NCBI GenBank assembly: GCA_013400155.1
Contig: VXBM01000269.1
Coordinates: 227,403-291,402 of the forward strand
Origin: Helopsaltes ochotensis
Taxonomy: Eukaryota > Chordata > Aves > Passeriformes > Locustellidae
Direction of reading: 5' to 3'
DNA length: 64,000 bases
Shown here: positions 12,329 through 25,022 of the stretch, piece by piece
How positions within the stretch are numbered: position 1 is the stretch's first letter
Layout of the letters: each line of letters starts with the position of its first letter
Notes under the pieces: model-generated
Databases searched by the model: none
What the model saw: only the letters and a program-made list of their open reading frames with translations
What the model was told of the DNA's origin: nothing
Position numbers and translations under genes: made by a program

Positions 12329-12345
12329 ATGATGATGATGATGAT
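12329..12345 (+). repeat. ATG/GAT trinucleotide microsatellite
   Basis: About five and a half tandem ATG units directly after AATAAATA. Short, with no associated gene feature. Confidence 0.9.
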
Positions 12346-15300
12346 TGAGAATTGAGATGTTCCGCCTGTAAATTGTACCAGTGTGCAGCTTGGCCTCCCT
12401 AACTGAGCTATGGTGGAGAAATGTTTCTTTTCTCAGGGGGCGAAGAAGAGCCTATTTATGATTAATGCGTTCACAAGCTTCCTTCCACCACCAATTGTCA
12501 CTGCAAGACAGATGCCCAAGGGGGTGGAGCTGGAGGGTGAGAGGAGTATGTTGGAATCACTCTTTGAACTTTCAGCACTGTTTCACAGTGGTAAATGTGG
12601 CTGATTCTGAAGAAGTAGTTGTTTCTTCATTGAAAACACAATTGTATCGGGGTAGTAGGTTGCCATAAAATCCTCAAGGGGTACAAAAGATATTTTTCCT
12701 GTGCTTGCTAGCAGAAAGATACATTGTAACTTGGTCTTTTCAGAGGATTGGAACTGTTTGTGAAGTCTAACACATCTAAATCTGCAGCAGCACTCGTTAA
12801 ATCTTGCCATTTACAGAGAGCAGAATATGATTCTCTCAGCTCTTGTTTTGTGTTCTTGTTTTGGTGTTCAGCCTAAGGAGGCACCAGTGTTAACATAGGT
12901 AGAGGTGAGAGTATAACCCCGAGGGAACCCGCGAGCCCCTTTAGTGTGGGCAGCTCTATTTTATGCACGGTTCTTGAAGGGCTCAATGGATGAGATATAA
13001 AACCAGAAATAAACCAAACAAAAACAGCATGTGCCAGGAACAGGTGGATTAGTGGATTACTTTCTCAGTGCAGAGATCTTAACTTCAATTACCACCACCA
13101 GTCAATGGGGATTCAAATGGATGTCATGCACATATGCAGTGCTCCAACAATCAGCCTGGTACAGAGCTCATGAGGTGAATTCTGGGGAGATTTGTGGCAG
13201 AAAATGCCTAGAGATCCCCACGGACCTGGCTGGTGATGCTGGAGCAGTTGGATGTCATAGAAAGATTGATGTTCTTGTGCCCACCTCACCTCAGCCTGCA
13301 GTGATTTTCCCAGTGGAAAAGGAAGTCAAAATCAGATTACTAGGATCTGCTATGCATTTGTGTGTTTGTACTTACAGCCTCTAATCTTGATGATTCTTAA
13401 CTACAGAAACCTCAATATCCTACTCCATGGCAGGTTGGTATCAGTAAACTTCTGCTTTTGGGAGAGATCCCTCTGTGCTCTTCCTGAGCACTTTGTGGTG
13501 CCCTGTTAAGAGTAGTAAGGATTCATGTTAGATGTGGCTGCCATACACTGCTCTGCACGTGTGCTGTGTGAACGTCGTTCCTTCTGGCCTCTCTCATTTT
13601 AGTCTTGTAACCTGCACTAGTTTATTTGCTGTGCGTAGGGCTTTGGACTCTTTAGTATTGTGGTATTTAATGAGGACAGAAAAAGCTTTCTTCTCCCAAG
13701 CACAGATGCCTCCTCATAGGCAGTAGGACTACATCAAAGTTGTAGCTTTTGATGTAAAAGGCCATTTCTTATTTTGCTATTTGTTTGGTTTTTAATCAGT
13801 GTTTCCCTGTGTTTCTCTGCCTGTTACCCAACCACAAAATGGCAAGTATGTGGAAAGGTCTCAGCTGCCTTGAGAGCAGTCGTGACACATGTTCTTTGCC
13901 CTGAGTGAGAAGTACAAGCTGAACAGAAACTATGCAAAACATTTACGCTGGGAGTAGAGTGGCTTCAGAGTGAGAGCTGCGTCCTGAGCACCAGTGACAG
14001 ATTACAGAGGACTGACAGTGAACTCTCTGGTTGGTGCTTGGTGTAGAAAATTGGGAAGCTCTTACTATTAATGGCTCTGAGATTTTCTTTCTCCCTGGAT
14101 GAGGGAGGCCAATACTGGCAGAGTAAGCTGAGATCTGATCCTCTTTGTAGTTTCCCAGCCTGATAGGAAAAACAAATATGAAAGAATCCAGAGTTTCTTC
14201 TTTCCTTTCTTCTATGTGACATCCACCAAGGTGCTGCTGAGCACATGCAGGAGGGAGGAGGATGTGTGGATAGGACAAAAGTGTCCATATTTTCAGAGCA
14301 AGCAGCCCACTATCAATGTACTAAATTTCTCTTGGGTCAAGATACTATTATTTAACACTGTCTAAAACCACTGTAAAGAAGAGAAGCAAAAAGATGTGTT
14401 GCGTGTCAGCTGAACAGCATTTTTGTAGTTCTGTGAAACCCACTTTCACTGATTCACTGATTAAGTTGTTGGTTCCTGTCAGCTTCTGTGAAGATGCAGA
14501 AGGAACACATTCCCTGCATAGAGGCTGAATAAGGCACCTTTGCTTAAAAATTGTAGGATGTAGCTCAGTGAACACGTTTTCAGTTCATAATGAAATACAT
14601 ATGTTCATCTTCCTGCAGCATCTCTCAAGGGCTACTGGGCAGAGCACTGAGGGCCACTAACAAGATCTTCTTTTCCTTCCTTTCTTCCTCCTCTTCCAAC
14701 TGCTTTAAACCAGATGTTTTTTTCATAAAGTGAGCTTCATTTAGAAGGCTTTGAACCTTTTAATAATCTCATTGCTCCTGGAAACCCCTAAGAGAGAATT
14801 TTTAAAATTTATTATATAAGCACCTAGTGCCCTGTGTTCCATTTCTTGATTTAAAAACCCTTGGGGGGAAGATGACTGATATCAGACCACCATATATAAT
14901 CCATGTGAGAACTGGGTTGTTAGCTGGTAAATTATCAATATAAAATATTTTTTGTGGTTTAGTTAACTGCAGAAAGGCACTTCTTAAACTGACATGAACT
15001 TCTACAACGTAGGAATTGAATGAAAGACAAGTTTCTTCATCAGTGGGGAACTTGGTTAAGTTTGGTTAGTCTGCAAGCACACAGGAATATTCAGGGTGCT
15101 TTTGGTGTTTCTGAGGCAAGAGATGCTTTATGAACACTGGAGCTGCATGAAAAGAAGTGCCTCCATTTCCTGTTTGAATCAATGTGCATCTATTATTGTG
15201 AGGGATTACATCTTGGCTCTAATGTTCGTGACTGTGAAGAGACTGTTCTGAAGATAGGAATGTAAAGCTACAGAAGGATGTAATTTTTATCTTGTTTGCA

Positions 15301-18300
15301 GAAACTGCCAGCAAGTCTGGTTATTGCATTGCTGTACTTTGTGAAGTACATCAAGGCTTCCCTGAGGGAGCAGAACTCAGCCCAGTGTGATGTTTCACAG
15401 GGGTCGTTAGCTCAGAAGTTGAGCCCATTGAGATGAGAGCACTGAAATTCACATTTAGGTGTAGACTTTGTGCCAGAGAATAATATAGAGTTCATAGTCT
15501 TTGATTCACAGTTTGTTGTATGTGGATGGTTTGCACAAAATAGGTAAGCTTTTTATTTTTTGTAGCTACTGAATAGACTTGTATTTATCAAGTGAACCTG
15601 ATTGTCACAGTTACTATCAGTCAGTCAGAAACCTTGCTCCCCTTTAGGCAAGTTCTGCAGTGATCCTTTGTTTCTGTTATTTTCCTGTCTGCTTCTTTTT
15701 TTTTTGTGTCTCATTCCCCCTTCCTCCTTCCTTTGTCTCTGTGTGTCTCCTTTGTTATTCTCCCTGCATTTCCTTCTCAGTATTAAATCACCTTTCTCAC
15801 CCCTGAGGGCTTGGATAGCATCACCTTCCCCATTCCATCTGAAAAAAAAGATCTTGAAAGACATGGTTAGTTATGACACTGACATGTCATCAGTTTGGGA
15901 GTTGCCATTCCAATGAAAATAGATGTTCACACTTGGTCACATGTTGTGTGTAGAATTGGACAGACTGCATGGCATTGCTTAAGAAAATCTTGTGTTCATG
16001 GCAGGATCTGTAGCTCTAGAGCATAGCAATATCAGATGTTTAAAAAACAATTGTCCCCAAAATACATTGTCTTAGTTGAAGCTGGCCTAGGAGCAGTACA
16101 TTTCACCTAACGCCTCAAATTGAAAGCTGTGAAGAGATCCCTTAAACTTGCCTAGGGTTAGTTTTGGACTGGGGACATACTATGGAATACACTGCTTCTG
16201 TGTTAAGCTTCCAGGTGAGTTTAAATAATCATAATTAGAAATGTGATACTCAAAATTCCATTTCCAGTTCTGGGATCTGCACTCGCCATCTAATAAGAAT
16301 TTGAAATGACTTGGTTGCTCATCCAGGTGTAATTGAAAAATAATCATAATCTATTCAGTGTTAGATTTAATATATAAAAGAGGTACTGTGAGCAAAACAC
16401 AGCCTCTGAAATGTCTATTACTGTGGATTTTATTGTCTGGATTAAGTTCAGATATTAGTGCAGGTCATTCTCATACTTGGGTGATGTCATTCTGAGGTGG
16501 GACTTTGCCAAGTATGCCTCATTATTACTTTTCGCGGCTGATAGGCAATGAATTCTTTTTCCTTTAAATGAAATTAAATATTTACAAGCTGTTACTTATT
16601 GCAGGAATTTAAATGAATGAAGCTTCTTTTGAAAACAAACACAATCTGAGGAAAGCAGAGACAGCAAATGAGTTTGAAGCTGTCATGGGAGGCAACTTTG
16701 AATCTCACATATCCAAGCTGTCGCTTTATCAGAGCCCTGAAAACATGGGAGTCAAAAGCAGAAATGTGTAACGTCTTGATTTCTGGCATAGCTTATTTCT
16801 CTGATGCAAGTGCACTTGCTTTGTAGTCACTGAGGTTCATGGACTGAAAGAAGATGAACAGATTTAGAGTGCTTTTATCTAACATGAAATTGATACTGTC
16901 TTATGGGAATGACTTCTAAGAAGAACATGAGAATGTCTGTACTAGGCTAGACCTGTGGATATTTAGGGAAGAGCATCAGACTCAGATGAAAATTTTGTGA
17001 TCCTTCACCAGACAGCTTTTCTGGCCAACAGCAATTTGTGGCTCAGGGGTAACTTTAAAAAGCTTCTTGCAAGAAGCACCTTGTTTGTAAACGTGAAATG
17101 AGAGGGAAGATGAGTTTATGTACTCGTTAGTATTGGATTTCTATTATCATTTCCATAAAGCTAAATGAGTTCAAATTTTGGGGTATGTTCTCTAGATTTA
17201 GATTTTGTGGATTTGTCTCTATATTTTAGAATTTTAAAACAATTTATTGATTCTATATTGATTTAAATAGTATTTAAATTCAGAAAAAATATATAAAGTA
17301 ACAAGTAGATCTATCAACACAATTCACAAATTACAGGGCTTTTGCTATTGTAAGTTTCTCACCAATTTGGGTACTTTAGAGAGTGTTATTTCTCTTGAAG
17401 GAATGTTGTTTCTGGAAAGAAAGATGCATGGCAAAAAAAGTTTTAGATATCTTTTTGTTTCTGTGGAATTTATTAAAGCATCTTTTTAGATGTCTGGATG
17501 ATGGTGCTGTCATGTGCAAAAAGTACAAAGTATCCCAAATATTTTCTTTGGTTATTTGAAGTTGAATTAATGTTCATTAAAAGGACAACCTCATCTAAGC
17601 CAGGATTAATTTTAAATTCAAGCCATTATTCTTTTGGTACATAACCAATATTGTGTACGTTCGTATCAACAAGTGAGTCTCATTTTTAATTTATGGAAGT
17701 TTATCTGAGAGTATTCAAGTGTCTCACCCTTTCCATGTATGAAAATATGCCTTTGATGTCTCAGCATTTGACTTTAAAACAGCTGATCTTCTGGTGTGCT
17801 GTATAATAAAGTTGTTTTGATACATACAAGAAATTCTGCTTGTTTGTTCCAAGTTTGCATGGCATAGTTAAGCTAGGTTTTTGTTCAGTAAAAATTGGTG
17901 ATTCTTTTGAAATGGAAATCAATCCTTTTCTCTTAAGTTGCTTAAAAGGTTTATTAAACAAGCATGATCAAGTTTCTTAAATTTTGAGAAGCGCTGACGG
18001 TGAATTTTGAAAATCTCACTCATTCTTATTTACTAATAATTTGTGATTTTTAAATAGAGATTTCTAGTGCTCTCTTTCCATTTTTAATATTGTTTTGAAG
18101 ATCGTCAATAAAAACATTCAATTATAGTGTTCTATCAGTAGACTCCCTGGGAGTTGTATTTCTCTGCTAGGATGAAGCAGCACCATTTCATTGACTAGAA
18201 TTTCATCCATTATGGAAAGATCCTTGGCTTTAATTTGTCTCACAGGTAGTGAAATGTTAACAGCCATAGAAAGCAAGAGGTGCAAGACCCTACAAAATGG

Positions 18301-20739
18301 AGAAAAGTAAACAGAAACAGGTAATAACCCAAGAATTGTATTTTAATTGTTGAATTCCACACTGTTCTTTATTGCTGTTCTTCCTCTTCATTTTATTTTC
18401 TCTATAATTCTATATAATTGCATTTACCTAGAAGAAACAAACCTCTTAGCATGAGCTGAAGGTTGTTGTTTTTTGCTTTTCTTTGTCTCTTTCTCTTAGT
18501 CTTCTACCTTCCTCTCTATGGATTGGTTAATTTAATCTTTCTAGCTTCTCTGTGTCCAGCATCACTAGGGTCAGCATGTTACACATGGAAGACACATCAG
18601 CTGAAGGAAACTACTACCCCAATCAACTTACTACCAGTGCAGACAGAGGGAAACCAGCTGGCATGAGTGAATTGATTTCTGCATCAATCTCCTTGCACAG
18701 GCAATCAGTTCAGCAGAGAGACAGGAGACCTGAGTCCTCATCCCTTCCCTGCAGCAGAAGGCTCCCTGCAGTGGAGCTTCATCGTCCTGAGCTCGCTGCT
18801 GCGCTCATCGAGCTGTGAGAGCAGGGGTTCTCCATATGGTGTCACTGAGCCCAAAGCCTGTGGAAGGCCACAGCAGCTTCAGCATGTTTTGGGTCAGATC
18901 CTTGGGCTAATGCTGCATCCATACTCCTCACTGTGGTAGTTCACAGCTATTGGGTGGCTCTCATCTCTCTTTGCTAACAGCATGAGGCTCATCCTCACAA
19001 CAGAAGCAGCATCAATTCTATTTGTGATTTTTTGTAGTTTCTGAATCACATGCTAATAATTCTGAGGAATGACACACAAGTAGGCATCATTATTATATCT
19101 GCATGGGGAAAACCCATGGTTTTCTTCCTTCACTTTTTTTTGGTGAAGGAACAGTGGTGCAGCAAACCAAATCTGTTCAGTACTAAAAATTTTCAGGGCA
19201 TTATACTGTGTAACTTAGGTAATTGCTTAAATAGTCAAGTTAAAGAGAAAATAATTAGAAGGCTAATTTGGATTCATCCTTCCCTATTACCACTTAAAGA
19301 TGTTGACTGTAGAGTTCTGTTACTGCTTCATTTAGCTTGACTATTGCAGTGAACTAACTCCTTGCATGTCGGACTCTCCTTATTCAGAGGTGAGGTAAGG
19401 GGTTTGTGTTCCAGGATCAGAGCATGTAGCACTTGTGGCATTCCTGGTACCATAGAATTAGGAGCAAATAGGCTGGCATTGGCTTTGGTCCCAAAGGTGT
19501 CATTGATTCTGTTTGCAGTACATGGTCAAATATTTGTCCATGGTATCAGAGAGGTTAACAAAAGGTTGTCATAGGGCTGTGTTTGTCACAAATAGTGACA
19601 ATAGGACAGTATAATGTCAGCATGTCATGGTGCAAATGGCATCGTTTTGTGATGTGATAAATGGTCCCCAAGGACAGACTTTTTAAGAGATCCTAGCAGA
19701 TGTTGGAAAAATGAGTAAATTTAGATTGATTTTACTTGTGTCATATTTCTGGCACAATCAGAAATTTAGAAAGCAAAGCTTGCAGCAATTTGTATCACTT
19801 TTCATTCTTGAAGGGTCTGCTAATGTCACAAACTTCAGTCATTATATACGTGATGCTTCCTTAGCAGGCAAATTTGTTGATGCATCATGGTTCAAGGCAG
19901 CTCCAGAGATGACAATTTTTCAGTAATAAATGTGTTCAATGGGACTGTTCTCCATTTGTAGCAGACTGGTTTTTCCTATTTTAACCACAAAATAGTAGGA
20001 GAATTTGGACAGTTTCCAGTCTGTTAAAATTTAAGTGCAATGGGAAGTAAGATAATTTTGTTTGTATTTGTTCTGTCCTTCATTCAAACCTTGTTAGAGG
20101 CAACTATGAAGCATACTAAGCAGTGCTGCTTATACTTTATCTACAAGGCAAATTCAGCTGGCATGGCTGTGCTGTGTTAACACAACAAAAGAAAACCACA
20201 CTTACATTTGATATTGCAATGTATTCCTAGGCTGCTCCCATGTATGCCTGACACATACTGTGAGAAACTGGAGAAGTGGATGTTCAGTAGTTTCCAGAAG
20301 ACATTTTAAATAAAATTAACACATAAAACTTGCACAGAAATCAGTGCCTTTGAGAACGCTGATTGCATTTCTTAAATATGAAGGAGATATTTTGGTGAGA
20401 ATGGAAGGCTGCAGCTTTTTTTGTGGAAATAGTAGATTTCCTGTTCTGTAGAAATAGACTAGGTGGAAAATTTGTTTGTCCAAGCACAAAGTAATTGAAT
20501 CATATTTTGCTCTTTAGGTGAGGTGTTTCTGGATTTAGTTATTAAATGTAGTCTTAGACAGGCCTCATCATTCTTCAGGGTGGTGGCAGCATGCAAGGCC
20601 GATTCCCTCAAACCTGAGTCAGAAAAGCAACATGTAGCAGCACTAGCAGGCTGTCTCCTGGCCCCTCTCCCTGAAGAGTTTGTGCTCATTCTAAACTGGA
20701 CTTCAGCGGAGTGATCTTGTAGGGAACTACTTTCCCGTG

Positions 20740-21138
20740 CGTCCTGGTTCCAGGACAGGGTTAGCTGGTTTTGTGTATCCAGGAGGAGGTATGGCTAGGA
20801 CACAGCAGTTACTCTATACCACCTCTGGTCATTTCTGGGGGGGGAAAGGGAATCCCTTCTGGGGAGAAGGGATTCCTTCTGGTCAAGAAAACATGGTGGA
20901 GGGATCCATCTGATACTGTCTATTATTGAGAGTTTTTCTTTCTGAATAATTTCTTTTCTTATACTTTTTGTTATTAATATTGTTGCTGCTATTGTTAATT
21001 TTCTAATTTTTTTCTCATTGCTATTTCCAGCAAATTGTTCTTACCTCAACTCGTGCCTCCAATTGGAGGGGGGATGGGAGTGACATGTGGTTTTAGAGGG
21101 AGTACTGAATTGGAGAATAGCATTCCTAAACCACAACA
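20740..21138 (+). mobile_element. Solo LTR of an avian endogenous retrovirus, sense orientation
   Basis: The stretch begins with GTCCTGGTTCCAGGACAGGG and ends with CCTAAACCACAACA, matching the ends of common avian ERVL-like LTRs, although the first TG has become CG. Near the 3' end, 21026-21060, is a diverged form of the family's R/U5-like segment (AAATTGTTCTTACCTCAAC). A 12-bp hairpin lies in the upstream half. No gag, pol or env sequence adjoins it, so I read it as a solo LTR of about 400 bases. No target-site duplication is obvious. Exact ends are uncertain by a few bases. Confidence 0.7.
20849..20876. repeat. Perfect 12-bp inverted repeat with GGGG loop
   Basis: The arms GGAATCCCTTCT and AGAAGGGATTCC are exact reverse complements separated by GGGG. 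It lies inside the sense LTR and could form a stem-loop in RNA or single-stranded DNA. Confidence 0.9.
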
Positions 21139-21162
21139 GCCTTATTTCTCAACAGAAAGGAC

Positions 21163-21746
21163 TGTCATGGTTTCACCCCAGCTGGCAACCAACTCCCACA
21201 CAGCCCTCACTCATTCACCCACCAGTGGGATTGTGTAGAGAATTGGAAGGGTGAAACCTAGAAAACTTGTGGGTTGAGATAAAGACAGCTTGATAGGGAA
21301 AGCAAGAGACACACACAAACGAAGAAAAACAAAAAATTAATACCCTGCTTCCCATGTGCAGGTAGGCGTTAAACCAACTCCAGGACAGCAGGAGCTATCA
21401 TGGTAACAGTGACTTGTGAAGACAAATGCCACCACTCCAAATATCCCACCTCTTCCTCCTTCCTCACATGACTTTATATACTGACTGTGATGTCACATGA
21501 TCTGGATTATCCCATTTGTCAGTTTGGGTCACCTGTCCTGGCTCTGTCTCCTCTCAGCTTCCCATTCACCTCCAATTTCTTGCTGGAGTGGAGTGTGAAA
21601 AGCAGAACAGGCCCAGGCTCTGTGTAAGTGCTGCTCAGCAATAACAAAAACATCTCTATGTTGTCAACCTTGTGTTCAGCATAAGTGCAAAACACAGCCC
21701 CATACCAGCCACTGCGAAGAAAATTACCCCAGCCAAAACCAGCACG
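21163..21746 (-). mobile_element. Solo LTR of an avian ERVL-like endogenous retrovirus, antisense
   Basis: Read on the minus strand, this starts at 21746 with GTGCTGGTTTTGGCTGGGG and ends at 21163 with GGTGAAACCATGACA, giving TG...CA-type termini (the first T reads as C). A TATA box (TATATAAAG on the minus strand, 21472-21480) sits mid-element. The family segment CTGTCTTTATCTCAACCCAC follows downstream. The expected ATTAAA-like poly(A) signal just before it reads ATCAAG, so it appears decayed. It is about 584 bases with no internal viral genes next to it. No clear target-site duplication is seen. Confidence 0.85.
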
Positions 21747-24700
21747 TACTAGATATGAAAGATCTGTTGAAATTTGTGCTTTCCAAGTCTATATGTTCTC
21801 AATTTTCTTTTCACACAGAAACTCATTTTGTGTTAAACACTTATTCTGCCTATATAATTTGTAGCTTTAAAATTTGAGCTGTTCACTGAAAACACAGATT
21901 GATATAAGTAAAACATAATATATCCTTTAAGTGAGGCTAGGATGGGAAGTCCTTGGACAGCTCCTCCCCAGGAGCTGGGGGAAGCCTGTCCACTCCTGTT
22001 GGCTTTAACTGTGATGCTACTTTCAAGAGAACTGTGCTCCTATGAACTTTCCTTGCTGTACTTGGCCAATACTGAGCTAATTCTCTGTGATTACACCCAA
22101 CTTCCTGTTGAGGAAGAGAAATTGAATAAAGAAAAAACCATAGTGTTTGTTGGATATGAACTGTGTTGAACTAACTTTAAACAGCTTTCTAATCAAGATA
22201 TTTGGACATTGGGCTCTTTTTTCAAACTATTTGCTCCAGAGCTGATGCACAGCCGGTCTTTCTCCTCAGCAGGTTCCTAATGTAGGAAATTTTTGCTCAG
22301 ATTGCCAACAGTGTAAGCCTCTGTTTCTGTAGTTTGTGTCCCAGAAACAGACTTGAAGTGAGTTGTGATTTCTCTGCAGAGGACTGCCTGGTTGCACCTT
22401 GATGTGTTCCTGCAGAAATGACAAACAAGGTGGGTCCAGTTGTTTTTGAATCTCTTGGGCTTCAGGAGAACCACTTTTGTTTTGCAGGGCTGCCAGAGTC
22501 TTTCTGTTCAACCCTGAGCAGGTTACTTGAATCTTTCTATATCTAAATGTCAAGTATGGAAGTCTCATTCTGCCCCTTTGGTTATAAGGGCGACATCAAA
22601 GCTCATTAAGTTGTTGCATACTTTGGAAATTTATGTGATCATGTTACCATAGGTAAACAGAAGGGAAAGAGTGGCAATCTACATGGGGAAGTTGTTTTTC
22701 TGATGTTAGTCTCATATAAGGGAATCTCATTTTACAGTCCCTTATCCAGAGCTTTTATGTGGCTTTACGTCCTCCATGGTATTGCTTTTTAAATGCTGTA
22801 CTGTACAAACAGTAGAGCATTGTGAATGGTTTTTCATTTTCATATATTTCTAAGGTCTTATACTTGCATTAGTGAAAAATCCTTCTTATTAAGCCACTTT
22901 TAAAATTGATATCTATTATTTTCTCTCATAATGACATCTTTTTTGAAAATCCTTGGAAATTTTTACTTCCTTAAGGAATGTTTGGTATTTTTAATTTTTT
23001 TCCTCAGCTATATATATATTTTTAATTTTAGTTTGGTAAGAGTTATAAATTTCTTAGAATCATTGCATACATAGTAATTTGAAATGTGTCTGGCATTAGT
23101 TCTGTAAAAACAATCTGGATGTTCTCTGATCTGGATCTGCAGAGTCATAAAATATATATGGCAAAGTATTAAGTTTTATAATGCTCATTACTTCACTGTT
23201 GTACCTGTTGGGTAGAAAATCACTGGAGCGAATGAAGAGTATTGCTCCATGGGCAGCAGAAATATTGGAAGTGCTTTTACATGGCCCCTTCTAGAGATGA
23301 GTTTCACTGCAGGGTTCAGCAAAGAAATAATTAGTGTTTAAACTGTTTGCAAAAGAATATGACTTCTTCTCCCGAAGAAGAATTACAAATCAGTGAAGTG
23401 CTGCAGAAGTTTTATTTAGGCTAATATAATTGCCACATGAGGTCTTCAAGTTATAATGAGGGATATCTGTGGTCCAGGAGAGTGAGCTTATAATTCATTA
23501 TAGTAGGACCGTGTTTTGATTCCTGAATCTTTCACGTGGCCGTCATTGCAATTTGGAGCAATGCTTTTTGTCTCTGTTCCACTTCTTAGAGCTGTATTAG
23601 CAGTGTAATCTGTGTGTCTTCAATATTAACTGGGCCTTCATATTTAGTTACTTTCAGGGTCAATTGCTAAGCAACTTAGGCAAGGAATTTAACCTACCTG
23701 CTTTGTAATCACTGTAATTCAATTCTGAAAGACCTAAGGGGACTACATGTGTCGTACAACATTGACCATTGTACTCTCGCAATGAGCTCCAAAAGGTTAA
23801 ATATTTAGCTTATGCTAGCCAACCTTCTGCTTATAACTATAGCCCTAATAAATCTCAGTATTGGTCTTGATAGCTTTCTATTTTTGAAAGGGATTTTAAT
23901 TTTTGTTGTGTAGTAGATGTACTAATTTAATGAGGATTGTGTTAGCACTGCTAATGGTCATGATACATTTAGTTTCAGAAGACTCTTGCGTTGAAATTTA
24001 CTGCAAAATAGTGCAACTGTTTACTTGGGAGTGTCTAGGAGAAAGTCATGTTGATATTTTAATTTTAGAATATGTCATTGTAGCATTCCACTTTGATTAC
24101 TGAAGAGCCAGTTATTTGTTCTCAGGACAGTTGTATAGGGCATGAAACAGCCCTGTAAGCATGGTGGTGCAAAGCCATCAGAGAAGATGTAGATCTGTGG
24201 TGGGTGTATAATCCCAGTGCAGTTTTGCATGATTAGAGCCTGTAGTCTACATCTTGGATTTAAGCAGTTCCTGAGTGTCAAGCATGGCATGCAAGCCCCA
24301 TTTATGTGAGTGGCTGAGGATCACCTGTCTATTGGTGGGTTTGGATGCATGGCCATATGTTGAGTTTGCATTCTCCCAGGTTCTAGCCCTCTTAAAACAA
24401 ACCCTCCAAACCTGACGTTGTTTTCAAATGTACTGGTGCTTGATGCAATTCTGCAGCCACTGTGCTGACACAACTGAGATAGATCTGATGCGGCAAGGGG
24501 CTGAGAAAACGTGGCCAAAGCAGGACAGAAACATGAACTTTGGGGAAGTAGCTTCACTGCTGAATCAGTGTGTTGTGAAACAGATTCCTTAATGTACAGT
24601 TTGCTACCTGTTTTTCTGGGTAGCAGTGCTACCTTAAGCAGCTACAGAGCATTTCCAGACTTACACAAACACTCCCAGCTGCTTTTACTGTAGTTGTTTG

Positions 24701-24884
24701 TGGAGAAATGAACTGGAGAGAATTTATTGTGATAACAAGAACCTGGACTGCTGAGTTAGACTATTTTCTTTAATGTCTGATTTAAATCTGCTTTGCTTCA
24801 GTTTACTTCCCTATCCACTCCATATGGAGGAGAAAAGTTTATTTCCTGTCTGTTTGCATCAAGCTTTAATATCTCTGAAAGCTT
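21747..24884. other. Intron 1 segment without recognised genes
   Basis: AT-rich intron following the LTR pair. The longest open frame is 100 codons on the minus strand (22266-22568) with no recognisable domain. A possible MIR-like fragment lies near 23660-23710, too degenerate to call. Confidence 0.65.
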
Positions 24885-25022
24885 TTATTAGACTTCTCCT
24901 ATGTATTGTGTTCTTTAGATTTAATAACCTCAACTTTGTCATCCTTTTCTTGTTGCTCACTTGGTGCTGCTTTTCTAGACTGCTCATCATTTTTACGGTG
25001 CTCTTCCAGGCTCTTTCCAATT
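24885..25022 (-). mobile_element. Ancient CR1-lineage LINE fragment (antisense)
   Basis: On the + strand, the segment runs ACTTCTCC, then AACCTCAACTTTGTCATCC, then GGTGCT, CTGCTCATCATTTTTACGG and CTCTTCCAGGCTCTTTCCAA. This follows, in order, the antisense wording of CR1 3' coding DNA (aaccccaactctctcagcc ... ctgatcatctttgtggccc ... ctctccaa). Divergence is high, so this is an old insertion. The surrounding 24770-25500 region is pyrimidine-rich and may hold more of the same element. Confidence 0.6.

Larger units (their letters stand above)
10636..20739. other. Intron 1 segment without recognised genes
   Basis: AT-rich intron. Small items seen are a possible MIR-like remnant at 11128-11185, an ATG/GAT microsatellite at 12329-12345, and a pyrimidine-rich stretch around 15690-15780. 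The open frames (117 codons at 13031-13384; 111 and 107 codons overlapping on the minus strand near 13.95-14.29 kb; 104 codons at 15602-15916) lack recognisable domains. The last is a leucine/phenylalanine-rich product of the pyrimidine tract. Confidence 0.65.

Noticed and set aside
15602..15916. 104-codon Leu/Phe/Ser-rich frame
   Set aside because: It is the translation of a pyrimidine-rich tract, with no conserved feature.
20740..21746. A complete endogenous retrovirus between the two LTRs
   Set aside because: The LTRs are in opposite orientation, only 24 bases apart, and no gag/pol/env-like frame is nearby.
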